Origin: Planctomycetota bacterium
Lineage (GTDB): Bacteria; Planctomycetota; UBA1135; GCA-002686595
NCBI GenBank assembly: GCA_021413885.1
Contig: JAIOPM010000020.1
Location: 1 to 58,860, forward strand
Length of the DNA: 58,860 nucleotides
Direction of reading: 5' to 3'
This document shows positions 43,031 through 52,721 of the stretch, piece after piece. Position 1 is the first letter of the stretch. Every line of letters starts with the position of its first letter. The notes beneath the pieces were generated by a model that did not search any database, had not been told where the DNA came from, and saw only the letters and a program-made list of their open reading frames with translations. Position numbers and translations under genes: made by a program.

Positions 43031-46000
43031 ATGCAGCAGGACGACGCACGGAATCGCGCGGAGTCGCCCGTGGGTTCGCCGGAAGCGTTGCTCGCGCACT
43101 CCTCTTTCGTCCGTTCGTTGGCGTCGCGTCTGGTCTACGACCGCGACGACGCCGAGGACGTCGCCCAAGAAACCCTGGTGTCCTACCTCCGTGCTCGCCC
43201 CGACGCTTCGCGGCCGTTGAAGGGTTGGTTCCGTCGAGTGATCCAGAATCACGTGCTGCAGCGTTCCCGCGGCGCGGGTCGGCGTGGAGCTCGCGAGCGC
43301 GCGGTCGCGCGACCCGAAGGCACGCCCGCGACCGACGAGATCGTCGAACGCGAGAACACGCGGCGCGCGGTGATCGACGCGCTGGTCGAACTGCGCGAGC
43401 CGTATCGCGCGACGTTGCTGCTGCGCTTCTACGAGGACTTGGCGCCCGCTCAAGTCGCCGCGCGGCTCGGCGTGCCGGTCGAGACCGTGCGCACGCGGCT
43501 CAAACGCGGCCTCGCGTTGTTGCGCGAGCGCCTCGACGCGCGCCCCGGCGGTCGCGACGCGTGGAGCGTTGCGCTGTTGCCGATCGCGCTGCCGCCGGGC
43601 GCGTCGATCGGCATCGGCGAGCCGCTGATCGATGGCGTGCGCGGCGCGTGGCGCGGCAAGGCGACCGCGTTCGTCGGCGTCGCGTTGATCGTGTGGTTCA
43701 TCGCGGCGTGGATGCGGCGCGCGCCCGAAGCGCTCGACACCGCGCGCCTCGCGCCGGACGCCGCGTCGTCGAACGTCGCGGGCCTCGACGCGCCCGAGTT
43801 CGATTCTCGCGTCGCGGCGGCCGGCGGTGCGCGCTTCGCCGTGTCGCCGCGCGAGATGCTCGAGAACTGGTCGGTCGAGGTCGTGCGCGACGTCGATCGC
43901 CGTCCGTTGGTCGGGCTCGAAGTCCGCGTGCGCGTCGCGGGCGCCGAGCCCGCGGTCGCGGTCACCGACTCGGTCGGCAAGCTCGCGCTCGCGGTGCCGG
44001 TCGGTCGCGCCGTGGCGCTCGCGACCGACGGCTCGAACGAGGCGCTCGCGGGCGAGTTCGCGTTGCCCGCGACTTCGACCGCGCTCGAGCACGACGCTCC
44101 GCCGCGCGCGTTCCAGTGGTCGCTCGCCGCCGCGTCGGCGGTTGCGGGCCGCGTCGTCGACGCCGCCGGCACCGCGCTCGCGGGCGCGACAGTAACGCTC
44201 TTCCACGGCGTGCACCCGTTCATCGAAGGCGGCGCGCCGATCGACGCCGCGGGACGCGCGGTCACCGATGCGTTCGGGCGTTTCGTATTCCACGGGCTGC
44301 CGAAGTCGTTCTCGCTGCACGCCGAGCACGGCGACGACGTCGCGCAAGCGTGCCTCTCGGCGGAGCTCGAGCAACCGACCGACGTCGTCGACGTCGAGTT
44401 GCGCGTCGCGCCGGCGTGGCGCGTGCGCGGACGAGTCGTCGATCGCGAAGGCCGCGCGCTCGCGGGCGCGACGATCGATGCGCTCAACGACGACCGACGC
44501 GGTCGCGGACGTTCGACGGGACAAGCGGGCGTCAGCTATCGGGTGCTCGTCCGCCAACGCGCGCGTTCCGCCGCCGACGGCACGTTCGAGTTCGCGCGGC
44601 TGCCCGCGATCCGGCACACGCTCGGCGTCGAACTCGACGGTTTCGATCCGCGGCGACTTCCGCTCGAAGGACCGCAGGACGACTTGCTCTTCGAACTCGA
44701 GCGCAGCGCGAACCTCGCGGTGCGCGTGCTCGATCCGGGCGGAGCGCCGCTCGTCGGCGCGAACGTGCGTTTGTTCGGTCCGTCGCGCGAGCCGCGCGTC
44801 GAGACCACGACCGACGCCGAGGGCCGCGCGCGTTTCGCGGTTCCGGGCGATGCGACCGTTTTCCTGCGCGTGTCGGCGGCGGGCTTTGCTTCGCGTCTCG
44901 ACTTGCCGTTCGCGATGCGCGCAACGAAGACGGAGCGCGAGCTCGTGCTCGAGCCCGCCGTTTCGATCCGCGGCCGCGTCGTCGAGGCGAACGGCGAGGC
45001 GCTCGCCGCGTGGGGCGTGACCGCGCGCTTGCCGAGCTCCGAACTCGCGGCGTGGAACGACGTGTGGGCGCCGAAGTTCGACGACGCGCAGGTGTTCGCG
45101 AGCGCCGAGACCGATTCGACCGGCGAGTTCGTGCTCGACGGACTCGACGGGCGCGAGTACGAGCTCGCGGCGACTCCCGTCGATTCGAAGGCGGTCGAGG
45201 GCCTCGCGCGCGTCGCCGGCGGACAGAGCGGCGTCGAGCTCGTCGTCGGCGGGCGCGGCGGCGACACGACGACGTTCATCGGTCGCGTGGTCGAGCGCGT
45301 CGGCGGCGCGCCGATCGCCGCGTTCTCGCTGACCGCGCAACGTCAAGGCCAGGGCGGCTCGCGCTCCGCCGCGGCGCGCGATTTCCGCGCGAGCGACGGA
45401 ACGTTCCGACTCTTCGGCGGTCGCCCCGGCCATTGGTGGGTCTGGGTGCGCGCCGACGGTTACGCGCCGCGCTTCGTTCCCGCGCGCGACTACGCGGCGG
45501 GCGAGCAAGCGCTCGAACTCCAACTCGATCGCGCGGTCGATCTCGACGTGCGCGTCGTCGACGCCGGCGGTCGCGCGGTACACGGCGCGCGCGTGATCTG
45601 CCGCGGCGACGACGGTCGACCGGTGCCGACGATGATCAGTCCGAACTACTGGCTGAACTCGGTGCCGTGCGACGCGCGCGGCGAGGCGGGATTGGTCGGG
45701 CTCCCGGCGCGGCCGCTCGAGATCGACGTGCGCGTGATGGAAGTCGACGAGCTCTTCACGTTCCGGATCGATCCGACGTCGGCATCCGCGGGAGCCGTCG
45801 AACTCGCGTTGCCGCTCGATCTCGGCGCGGCGCGCAGGTCGGTCGAACTCGCGCTCGTCGCGGGAACGACGAACGCGCCCACGTTCGCGCTCTCCGCGCC
45901 GGAAGCGAACGCGACGCCGTGGCTCGGCCGCTGCGGCGTGCGCGTCCAGGGTCACGACGGCCGTGTCGTCGCGAGTTTCGCGGGGCGTGCCGACGGCGAA

Positions 46001-46273
46001 GGCTTCCGCTTCGAGAAGCCGTTCCTCTACTCGGTGATCCGCATCGAGGGCGGCACGCAGACGTCGCAGCTCTTCGAGAATGTGATCGACGCCGACCCGA
46101 CCGGCGCGCGCGACGGGCCCGAGGTCCTCGGGCCGGGGCGGTTGCGCTTCACGATCCCGCTCGACGCGACGCGGCTCGAGCTCGCGCGCGACGGCGCCGC
46201 GCCGTTCACGTTCGACCTCGGCGGCGTCGGTTCCGCCGAGACGCTCGCCGTCACGCTCGCCCTGCCGCGCTAG
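43031..46273 (+). CDS. ECF sigma factor fused to a membrane helix and carboxypeptidase-regulatory-like repeats
   Basis: A 1080-residue fusion. Residues about 15-90 are sigma-70 region 2 (FVRSLASRLVYDRDDAEDVA, QETLVSYLRARPDASRPLKG), and residues about 115-175 are region 4 with a helix-turn-helix (LAPAQVAARLGVPVETVRTR). A membrane helix (FVGVALIVWFIAAWM, about 214-229) follows, then about 850 residues outside the membrane. These hold at least five beta-sandwich units of the CarboxypepD_reg type, each with a 'GRVVD..G.AL.GA.V' opening (near 365, 460, 562, 640 and 835). No cleavage site or anti-sigma domain is seen. It may be a membrane-bound sigma factor that senses the cell surface and is released by proteolysis. 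ATG 43031 is preferred over TTG 42998. Confidence 0.86.
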   Translation: MQQDDARNRAESPVGSPEALLAHSSFVRSLASRLVYDRDDAEDVAQETLVSYLRARPDASRPLKGWFRRVIQNHVLQRSRGAGRRGARERAVARPEGTPATDEIVERENTRRAVIDALVELREPYRATLLLRFYEDLAPAQVAARLGVPVETVRTRLKRGLALLRERLDARPGGRDAWSVALLPIALPPGASIGIGEPLIDGVRGAWRGKATAFVGVALIVWFIAAWMRRAPEALDTARLAPDAASSNVAGLDAPEFDSRVAAAGGARFAVSPREMLENWSVEVVRDVDRRPLVGLEVRVRVAGAEPAVAVTDSVGKLALAVPVGRAVALATDGSNEALAGEFALPATSTALEHDAPPRAFQWSLAAASAVAGRVVDAAGTALAGATVTLFHGVHPFIEGGAPIDAAGRAVTDAFGRFVFHGLPKSFSLHAEHGDDVAQACLSAELEQPTDVVDVELRVAPAWRVRGRVVDREGRALAGATIDALNDDRRGRGRSTGQAGVSYRVLVRQRARSAADGTFEFARLPAIRHTLGVELDGFDPRRLPLEGPQDDLLFELERSANLAVRVLDPGGAPLVGANVRLFGPSREPRVETTTDAEGRARFAVPGDATVFLRVSAAGFASRLDLPFAMRATKTERELVLEPAVSIRGRVVEANGEALAAWGVTARLPSSELAAWNDVWAPKFDDAQVFASAETDSTGEFVLDGLDGREYELAATPVDSKAVEGLARVAGGQSGVELVVGGRGGDTTTFIGRVVERVGGAPIAAFSLTAQRQGQGGSRSAAARDFRASDGTFRLFGGRPGHWWVWVRADGYAPRFVPARDYAAGEQALELQLDRAVDLDVRVVDAGGRAVHGARVICRGDDGRPVPTMISPNYWLNSVPCDARGEAGLVGLPARPLEIDVRVMEVDELFTFRIDPTSASAGAVELALPLDLGAARRSVELALVAGTTNAPTFALSAPEANATPWLGRCGVRVQGHDGRVVASFAGRADGEGFRFEKPFLYSVIRIEGGTQTSQLFENVIDADPTGARDGPEVLGPGRLRFTIPLDATRLELARDGAAPFTFDLGGVGSAETLAVTLALPR

Positions 46274-46851
46274 AGCTCTCCGCGCGCGTTCGCCGCGAGG
46301 TAGTAGAAGAGCGCGAGCGCCGTGAAGCCGTCCGCGATCTCGCCGGACGCGAGCAGCGCGCGCACGTCGCGCTCGGTGAAGCGCCGCACCGCGATCTGTT
46401 CGCTGCGTTCGGGCGCGGGCCCGTGGCTGCCGTCGCAATCGAGCGCGACGAACGCGTGCGCGTAGTGGGGGCTGATGCCGTTGAGCGGATAGAAGCCGGG
46501 CAAGCGCACCAAACGCGCCGTCGTGCAGCCGGCTTCCTCGGCGAGCTCGCGCAACGCCGCCGCTTCCGGCGTCTCGTTCGGAGCGATCCGCCCCGCGGGA
46601 ACTTCCCAGTGCGTCTTGCCGTGCACGTAGCGGTATTGCCAGAGCAGCGCGAGGTCGCCGCCCTCGAAGACCGGCACGACGACGACCGCGTCGTCGACTT
46701 CGAAGACGTGATAGTCCTGCTCGTGACCGTCGTGGAGCCGGATCCAATCCTTGCGCAGCCCGCACCAACGCGAGTCGTAGATCCGTTCGCTCTTCAGTCG
46801 CTCGAAGGGAAGGAACGGCGGCGGCGTGGACTCGCTCGGCTCGGCGCTCAT
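46270..46851 (-). CDS. Nudix hydrolase (ADP-ribose pyrophosphatase-like)
   Basis: The 193-residue protein has a complete Nudix box, GRIAPNETPEAAALRELAEEAGC, positioned as usual after a beta strand with THWEVPAG. The N-terminal part (ERIYDSRWCGLRKDWIRLHD) and the downstream FYPLNGISPHYAHAFVA fit ADP-sugar pyrophosphatases, which cleave ADP-ribose or similar nucleotide sugars; the exact substrate is not fixed by sequence. It starts 24 bases after the AceE-like gene on the minus strand and probably shares its transcript. Its TAG overlaps the TAG of the convergent sigma-fusion gene within one CTAG, leaving no room for a terminator between them. Confidence 0.9.
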   Translation of the reverse strand: MSAEPSESTPPPFLPFERLKSERIYDSRWCGLRKDWIRLHDGHEQDYHVFEVDDAVVVVPVFEGGDLALLWQYRYVHGKTHWEVPAGRIAPNETPEAAALRELAEEAGCTTARLVRLPGFYPLNGISPHYAHAFVALDCDGSHGPAPERSEQIAVRRFTERDVRALLASGEIADGFTALALFYYLAANARGEL

Positions 46852-46875
46852 GGACGGAGGCTCTGGCTGGCGCGT

Positions 46876-49791
46876 TCAGTGCGCCGCGTCCGGCCAGAGC
46901 GAGCGCCAGTCGCGTGTCCGTTGCGGCGCGCGGCCGGCCAGGCGCTCGAGCATCGTCGGCGAGACGTGCAGGTCCTCGAGGGCGGTCTCGGAGAGGACGT
47001 GGCCGCACGCTTCGACGATCGAGTCGCAATCGATGTGTTGGTAGCGGTAGACCTGGTCGGGTCGGCCGCACTTCGAGAACTTGCGGACGGCGAGCGTCTG
47101 CTGCTTGACGCCGACGATCGAGCCCAAGTTGTCGAGCAAGCCCGCCTCGCCGTCGCAGACCGCGACGATCGGGACGCGCCGGCCGGCGATCGAGACCAAC
47201 GATGCGTCGTCGTCGGTCGCGCCCGCGGTCGCGTGCAGGTCGCCGTCGATCGCGAGCGACTCGAGTAAGTGTCGGTAGCCATCCTGCTCGCCGAGGATGC
47301 CGAGCAACAGATCGGGCGACGACACGACGATCACGTTGGCGAAGACGCCGCGCTCGGAGAGAACCTTCGACGCTTCGAGCGCTTCGGTCGTCGGCGAACC
47401 GAGCGAGAAGAGGTGCACGACGTTGTCGCCGGGCTCGTAGCCCGCGTAACCGCGCCAATCGACCAAGTAGTACGCGCCGGCGAGCGAATCGCGGCGCACG
47501 CGCTGCAGCAGCTCGGCGTCGCTCTTCGTCGCGAGCGTGCTCTCGTCGATCGCGGTGCCCGCCTCGAACGTCGCGCCCTTCGGCTGCAACGGCGCGGTCA
47601 CGGCTCCGTCCACCTTCGACGCGGCGTGCGTGCGCACGTGGTCGAGCAGCAGCTTCTGCGGAATGCCGCGCGTCACCGCGCGGATCACGACGCCGCGGCG
47701 ACCTTCGTTGCGGTCCTCCATGTGACGCGTGATCGCGTCGGCGAGGATCCAATCGACTTCGATCGCGAAGAGCGGCTCCCACGTGATCAGGTTCGGGATC
47801 TGGATGTCGCTCTTCCACGAATGCTGCGCGCCTTCGGGAGAGAGCGTCACGCCGCTCGGCGTGCCCATCACGACGAACTCGGCGCCCCAGTAGAGGTTGT
47901 AGTAGAGCTGGTCGAGCGCGCGTTTGATGAAGAAGTCGTACACGGTCATGATCGGGAAGAACGGCAGGCCCGTGTAGTGGGCCATCTTCCCGAACGCCGC
48001 GACGGCGCTCATGCAGTTGGCTTCGGCGATCTCGAAACGGATGTGGCGCGTCCAGACTTCCTCGTGCGTGACGAGTTGCGGGTGGCGCGCGTCGACGTCG
48101 AGTTCTTCGTCGAGCTCCTCGGTGACGTCCGGCCCGTAGATGCGGCTGTCCATCGCCGGCGAGATGTTGGTCGACGTGCCGACGTCCGGCGAGAGCGTCA
48201 ACACGAAGTCCGCGGCGGTCTTCCAACGTTGTTCGTCGGCGGAGAGCGCCTTGCCTCCGGTCGCGGTCTCGGGCCCGCCTTCGTCGGCGGTGCCGATGCG
48301 CACCAGCTTCGCCGCGATCTGGCCCCACATCCATTGCGTGTGCGCGACGGGGAAGAGCGACAGATCGATGTCGAGCGTCTCGGGCAGGCCGCCGTCCTTC
48401 TCGATCGCCGCGCGGATCCAGTCGCGGTTCTCGGCGCGCAGGCGCGAATGTTCCTCGATGCCTTCGCGGAAGAGTTCGCGGCGTTGCGCGAGCCAGCGCG
48501 CTTCTTGCGTGTCGTCGGCGAAGAGCGCGAACGGATCGTCGAGCGGGACGCCGGCCTTGCCGAGCAACGCCTCGATCTCCTTCTTCGACGGCAGCGCCGA
48601 GTGGTTGGACGGATTCGCCTCGCACTCGAGGTTCCAGCCCTTGATCGTGTGCGCGATGATCAACGTCGGCCGCGCGCCTTCCTTGCGCGCTTCGGTCAGT
48701 GCGTCGATCACGGTCGCCATGTCATGGCCTCCGACGTCGCGGAAGAGCCGCACGACGTCGGCATCGCTCATCCGCGCGAAGAGCGGCGCGCAGCGCGGCA
48801 CGTGTTGGCTCCCGCGACGGCGCATGTCCGACGGATCGCGCGCGAGCAGCAGCATCTGGAACTCGTAGTCGGAGAGCGCGCCTTCGAAGAGCTCGCGCAG
48901 TGCGTCGCCGTCGGGCTCGTGGAACCATTGCTTGCGGTACGAACCGTGGCGCACTTGGATCACGCGCCAACCGTTCGCGGCGGCGGTGCGCTCGATGCGA
49001 TCGCAGTCGGCGCCGCGTAACGTGCGCTCGTTCGGGATCCGGGTGCCGTCGAGGTTCTGGCGGTTGTAGTCGACGATCCACGTCACGTTCGAGAGGTCGC
49101 GCTCGGCGACGTCGGGCAAGCACTCGAGCAACGAACCTTCGCGGAACTCCGAGTCGCCGATCAACGACCAGAAGTGCGCGTTCTCCGGCACGCGCCAACC
49201 GTGGTCCTTCGCGTAGCGGTAGGCGAGCGCGAGGTAGACCGACACCACCGGCGGGATGCCGACCGAACCCGACGGCAGGAAGTGGAACGAGTCCGGATCC
49301 GTGCGCGCGTGGTAGCTCTGGAAGACTTCCGGGTCGTCGGGTGATGCGAACTTGCGCAGCGTGTGCATGACGCGCTTCTGTTCGGCGACGTCGAAGTAGC
49401 TCCCGTCCTCGCGCCGGAAGAGCCGCATCAGATGGTGCAGCGCGTGATCGACCGGCGACGCGTGTGGCTTGCAGCAGACGTAGTCCTGCGGCTCGCGCAC
49501 GACGAGGTGCAACGCGGCGAGCACGTGCATCGAACTCGCGCACGACGCCGGATGTCCGCCGACTTTCGGATCGCCGGGCCGCTTGTCCTTGCGGTTGTTG
49601 GCGACGTGGATCATGTGCTGCATCTGCGCGAACGCGCGCGCGGTGATGCGCTCGAGGACCGGCAACGAAGCGGCTGTGGTGGGCGAGGTCTTCATCAGCT
49701 CGGCGAGGGCTCCGGCTTCACCGTCGTCGTGCGGTGGCCGTTGGGGGGAGACGTCGTGGAAGGTGGCTTGGCCCTCGGTCGGAGTCGGCAT
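46876..49791 (-). CDS. Thiamine-diphosphate enzyme, AceE-like pyruvate dehydrogenase E1
   Basis: The 971-residue protein has the three-domain build of homodimeric 2-oxoacid dehydrogenase E1 and transketolase. The TPP domain (about 60-400) has PASCASSMHVLAALH and the cofactor motif GDSEFREG near 212 followed about 30 residues later by NRQNLDG. The pyrimidine domain (about 560-760) has HIRFEIAEANCMSA and FFPIMTVYDFFIKRALDQL. The C-terminal domain is at about 790-960. The cofactor motif reads GDS where E. coli AceE has GDG. It should decarboxylate pyruvate or another 2-oxoacid. No E2 or E3 gene is adjacent. ATG 49791 is chosen; an in-frame GTG at 49929 would add 46 low-complexity residues. Confidence 0.83.
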   Translation of the reverse strand: MPTPTEGQATFHDVSPQRPPHDDGEAGALAELMKTSPTTAASLPVLERITARAFAQMQHMIHVANNRKDKRPGDPKVGGHPASCASSMHVLAALHLVVREPQDYVCCKPHASPVDHALHHLMRLFRREDGSYFDVAEQKRVMHTLRKFASPDDPEVFQSYHARTDPDSFHFLPSGSVGIPPVVSVYLALAYRYAKDHGWRVPENAHFWSLIGDSEFREGSLLECLPDVAERDLSNVTWIVDYNRQNLDGTRIPNERTLRGADCDRIERTAAANGWRVIQVRHGSYRKQWFHEPDGDALRELFEGALSDYEFQMLLLARDPSDMRRRGSQHVPRCAPLFARMSDADVVRLFRDVGGHDMATVIDALTEARKEGARPTLIIAHTIKGWNLECEANPSNHSALPSKKEIEALLGKAGVPLDDPFALFADDTQEARWLAQRRELFREGIEEHSRLRAENRDWIRAAIEKDGGLPETLDIDLSLFPVAHTQWMWGQIAAKLVRIGTADEGGPETATGGKALSADEQRWKTAADFVLTLSPDVGTSTNISPAMDSRIYGPDVTEELDEELDVDARHPQLVTHEEVWTRHIRFEIAEANCMSAVAAFGKMAHYTGLPFFPIMTVYDFFIKRALDQLYYNLYWGAEFVVMGTPSGVTLSPEGAQHSWKSDIQIPNLITWEPLFAIEVDWILADAITRHMEDRNEGRRGVVIRAVTRGIPQKLLLDHVRTHAASKVDGAVTAPLQPKGATFEAGTAIDESTLATKSDAELLQRVRRDSLAGAYYLVDWRGYAGYEPGDNVVHLFSLGSPTTEALEASKVLSERGVFANVIVVSSPDLLLGILGEQDGYRHLLESLAIDGDLHATAGATDDDASLVSIAGRRVPIVAVCDGEAGLLDNLGSIVGVKQQTLAVRKFSKCGRPDQVYRYQHIDCDSIVEACGHVLSETALEDLHVSPTMLERLAGRAPQRTRDWRSLWPDAAH

Positions 49792-50172
49792 GGCGTTGGA
49801 GGTCGGGGGAACGGGCGCGGCGCGTGCGCCCAACCGTGCGCCCAAGTCGGCGCGCCGCGAACCGCTGGGCGGGCTGTCGGAACGATGCGAGTTCGAAGAC
49901 ACCTCGTCTACCGCATCGGAGCGGGGCACACTAACCCATTCATTCGCGCACGCAAGGTTGCAAGTGTGTCACCGAAACGCGCTCGTACGCCCTTGTTCGG
50001 GGATTCCGAGCCCATGCTCGCCGCATCCGACGGAGGTCCTTGGGCGCGCGTTCGCGGCCGCGGTCGGTGGGCCTGGCGCCGCTTTGGAGCTTTCTCCGAC
50101 GGCCGCATACCATTGGATCGCAGCGACTCCGCGCAGTTCGAAATCCGCGTCCGACGCGGGGAAGGGATGCCG
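49792..50172. other. Divergent intergenic region
   Basis: It separates the minus-strand E1 gene from the plus-strand hybrid kinase and should hold both promoters. An in-frame GTG for the E1 gene lies at 49929, so part may be translated. AT-richer stretches occur at 49930-49970, with TTGC on both strands, but no convincing paired promoter boxes were found. GGGGAAGGG at 50158-50166 is the kinase ribosome binding site. Confidence 0.4.
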
Positions 50173-52707
50173 ATGAGTCCGTCGAGCGAGTCCGGCCACC
50201 TCCAGGCCGAGATCGAGCGCTTGCGCGCCCGGGAGCGCGAGTGGTTCGCGGTCGCCGAATCGGCGATCGCGCGCGAGCGTCGCGCGCTCGAGTTCGCTCG
50301 TGCCCTCGCGCAACTGTCGCGCAGCTCGACGCTCGAGACGCACGGCCTGCGGCCGGCGTTGCTCGAGGTGCTCCAGTACTCCGCGGGCGCGCTCGATGCG
50401 TCGCGCGTCGGTGTGTGGGTCTACGACGAGACGCGGCGGCGGCTCGAGTGCCTGGTGTTGGTCGATCGCTCGCGCCAACGCGAGGAGACCGGGCAGAAGC
50501 TCGACGCCGACACGTACCCGGGTTACTTCGCGGCGCTCGAGCAGGAGCGCGTGATCGCCGCCGGCGAAGCGCGTTCCGATCCGCGCACGCGCGAGCTCGG
50601 CGCGAGCTATCTCGAGCCGCTCGGCCTCGCCGCGCTGCTCGACGCTCCGGTGCGCGTGTTCGGCCGCGCGGTCGGCGTCGTGTGCCACGAGTTCGACACG
50701 CCGCGCGACTTCAGCACGGAGGTGCAGACGTTCGCGGCGACCGTCGCCGATTTCGTCGCGCTCGCGCTCGAACGGCGTCAACGGCGCGAAGCCGAGGAGA
50801 TCGCGAGCGCGAGCGAAGCCAAGTACCGGCACCTCGTCGAATCGTTGCCCGCGGTGATCTATTCGTTCCAACCGCGCGGTCTCGTCCTCGACTACGTCAG
50901 CCCGCAGATCGAGGCGTTGACCGGCGAAGCGCCGGAGCGTCATCTCGCCGACGGCTCCCTGTGGTGGCGTTCGATCCATCCCGACGAGCGCGACGCGGTG
51001 CGCGCGCGCATCGCGTCCGCGGCGGCGCGCGGCGTGCCGTCGTCGCTCGAGTATCGGCTCGCGCCGCGCGACGGCGCGACGCGTTGGGTTCGCGATTCGT
51101 TCCGCGTCGTGCGTAACGCCGAGGGCGCGCCGATCGCGCTCCAAGGGATGCTCGAGGACATCACCGAGCGCAAGCTCGAAGGCCTCGCCCGCGCCGAGCA
51201 CGAACGTCGCTTCCAGACCCTGCTCGAATCCGTCGAGGCGCTCGCGGTGTCGCTCGATCGCGCCGGGACGGTGACGTTCGTCAACGAGTTCTTCTTGAAG
51301 CTCGTGAAGCTCGAGCGTGACGAGATCGTCGGCCGCGATTGGTTCGACGTGATGCTCCCGGCGGACGAACGCGAGCGCGTGCGCGCGCTGTTCCTCGACG
51401 ACACGCGGCGCGGCACGGTGGTCGACCGCTACGAGAACCACATCGTCGCCGCCGATGGAGAACTGCGTTTGATCCTGTGGAGCAACACGACCTTGCGCGA
51501 CACGTCGGGTGAAGTGATCGGCACCGCGAGCCTCGGCATCGACTTGACCGACAAGGCGCTCGTGCAAGAGGAACGCTTGCAGGCGCAGAAGAAGGAGAGC
51601 CTCGGACGCATGGCCGCCGGCGTCGCGCACGACTTCAACAACTTGCTGACGGTCATTCTCGGCGGGCTCGAGTCCGCGTTGATGGGCGCGTCGATCGCCG
51701 ACGACTCGCGCCAGGATCTCGAACGCGCGTTGCTCGCCGCGTCGCGCGCGAAGGACGTCACCGGTTCGCTGCTCGCGTACGCCCGCAAGCGCGCGTTGGT
51801 CGAGCGCGTGTTCGAGGTCGATCCGTTGCTCCGCGAGTCGCTGCGCATCCTGCGTTCGCTCGCCGGGCCGACGATTCGCATCGACGCGGACCTGCGCGCC
51901 GACGGCGCGTCCGTGCGCGCGGATCCGGCGTTGCTCGAACAAGTGTTGATCAACCTCGGCGTCAACGCGCGCGACGCGGTCGGCGGTCACGGCAGCGTGC
52001 GCTTCGCGAGCGAGGTCGTGCTCGTCGATCGCGCCCACGTCAACGCGCCGAAATCGCTCGAGCCCGGTCCGTACGTCCGTATCTCGATCAGCGACGACGG
52101 TCGCGGCATCCCGCCCGAAGCGCTGCCGCGGATCTTCGATCCGTTCTTCACGACCAAGGGCGAAGGCGCGGGCGTCGGGCTCGGACTCTCGTCCGCGCTC
52201 GGCACCGTGCAGCAAGCGAAGGGCGACATCGAGGTCGAGAGCCGCGTCGGTCGCGGCACGACGTTTCGTCTCTTCCTGCCGCGCGTCGAAGCGCTCGCGG
52301 GTCTCGCTCCCGTCGGGACTGCGTCGTTCGTCTCGCCGTCGGGCGGCGAACGCGTGCTGCTCGTCGAGGATCAAGAGCTGGTGCGCCAGTTCATCTCGTC
52401 CGCGCTGGCGCACTTCGGCTACTCGGTGCGCGCGGCGGAGAACTTCGACCAAGCGCTCGCGATCGCGCGCGAAGCGCCGGACGCGATCGACGTCGTCGTC
52501 ACCGACCTCGACATCCCGGGCGGCAACGGGATCGAGCTCGCGCGGCGGCTCCAAGCGATCCTGTCGAACGCCGGCGTGCTCTTGATCTCCGGTTTCGGCG
52601 ACGTCGCCGAGCGCGCCGCGTCGATCCCCGGCGTCGCGTTCCTCGCGAAACCGTTCACACCGCTCGAACTCGCGAGCCGCATCCGCGAGCTCGTCGCGGA
52701 ACGCTAA
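50173..52707 (+). CDS. Soluble hybrid sensor histidine kinase (GAF-PAS-PAS-HK-REC)
   Basis: An 844-residue cytoplasmic kinase without membrane helices. After an N-terminal coiled coil (5-45) come a GAF domain (about 45-205), PAS 1 (about 218-335, with ITERK at its end), PAS 2 (about 345-465), a HisKA domain with phosphoacceptor H486 in AAGVAHDFNNLL, and a HATPase domain (NLGVNARDAV, DDGRGIP, GLGLSSALG). The C-terminal receiver has DQELVRQF and phosphoacceptor D778 in VVTDLDIPGG. It would pass signals from a small ligand or redox state to an unknown output. ATG 50173 is preferred over ATG 50167 because GAAGGG at 50161-50166 would lie directly against the latter. The stop lies 14 bases from the convergent gene. 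Confidence 0.91.
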   Translation: MSPSSESGHLQAEIERLRAREREWFAVAESAIARERRALEFARALAQLSRSSTLETHGLRPALLEVLQYSAGALDASRVGVWVYDETRRRLECLVLVDRSRQREETGQKLDADTYPGYFAALEQERVIAAGEARSDPRTRELGASYLEPLGLAALLDAPVRVFGRAVGVVCHEFDTPRDFSTEVQTFAATVADFVALALERRQRREAEEIASASEAKYRHLVESLPAVIYSFQPRGLVLDYVSPQIEALTGEAPERHLADGSLWWRSIHPDERDAVRARIASAAARGVPSSLEYRLAPRDGATRWVRDSFRVVRNAEGAPIALQGMLEDITERKLEGLARAEHERRFQTLLESVEALAVSLDRAGTVTFVNEFFLKLVKLERDEIVGRDWFDVMLPADERERVRALFLDDTRRGTVVDRYENHIVAADGELRLILWSNTTLRDTSGEVIGTASLGIDLTDKALVQEERLQAQKKESLGRMAAGVAHDFNNLLTVILGGLESALMGASIADDSRQDLERALLAASRAKDVTGSLLAYARKRALVERVFEVDPLLRESLRILRSLAGPTIRIDADLRADGASVRADPALLEQVLINLGVNARDAVGGHGSVRFASEVVLVDRAHVNAPKSLEPGPYVRISISDDGRGIPPEALPRIFDPFFTTKGEGAGVGLGLSSALGTVQQAKGDIEVESRVGRGTTFRLFLPRVEALAGLAPVGTASFVSPSGGERVLLVEDQELVRQFISSALAHFGYSVRAAENFDQALAIAREAPDAIDVVVTDLDIPGGNGIELARRLQAILSNAGVLLISGFGDVAERAASIPGVAFLAKPFTPLELASRIRELVAER

Positions 52708-52721
52708 GAACTTCCGCGCGC

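Noticed and set aside
42974..48625. A minus-strand open frame of 1883 codons antisense to the sigma fusion and through the Nudix and E1 genes
   Set aside because: It is a GC-skew artefact: the composition is almost only Arg, Ala, Asp, Glu and Gly with no domain, and the overlapping frames have clear domains.
49792..49929. GTG 49929 as the start of the AceE-like gene
   Set aside because: The extra 46 residues are Ser/Arg/Pro-rich filler and the conserved part begins after ATG 49791; kept only as an alternative.
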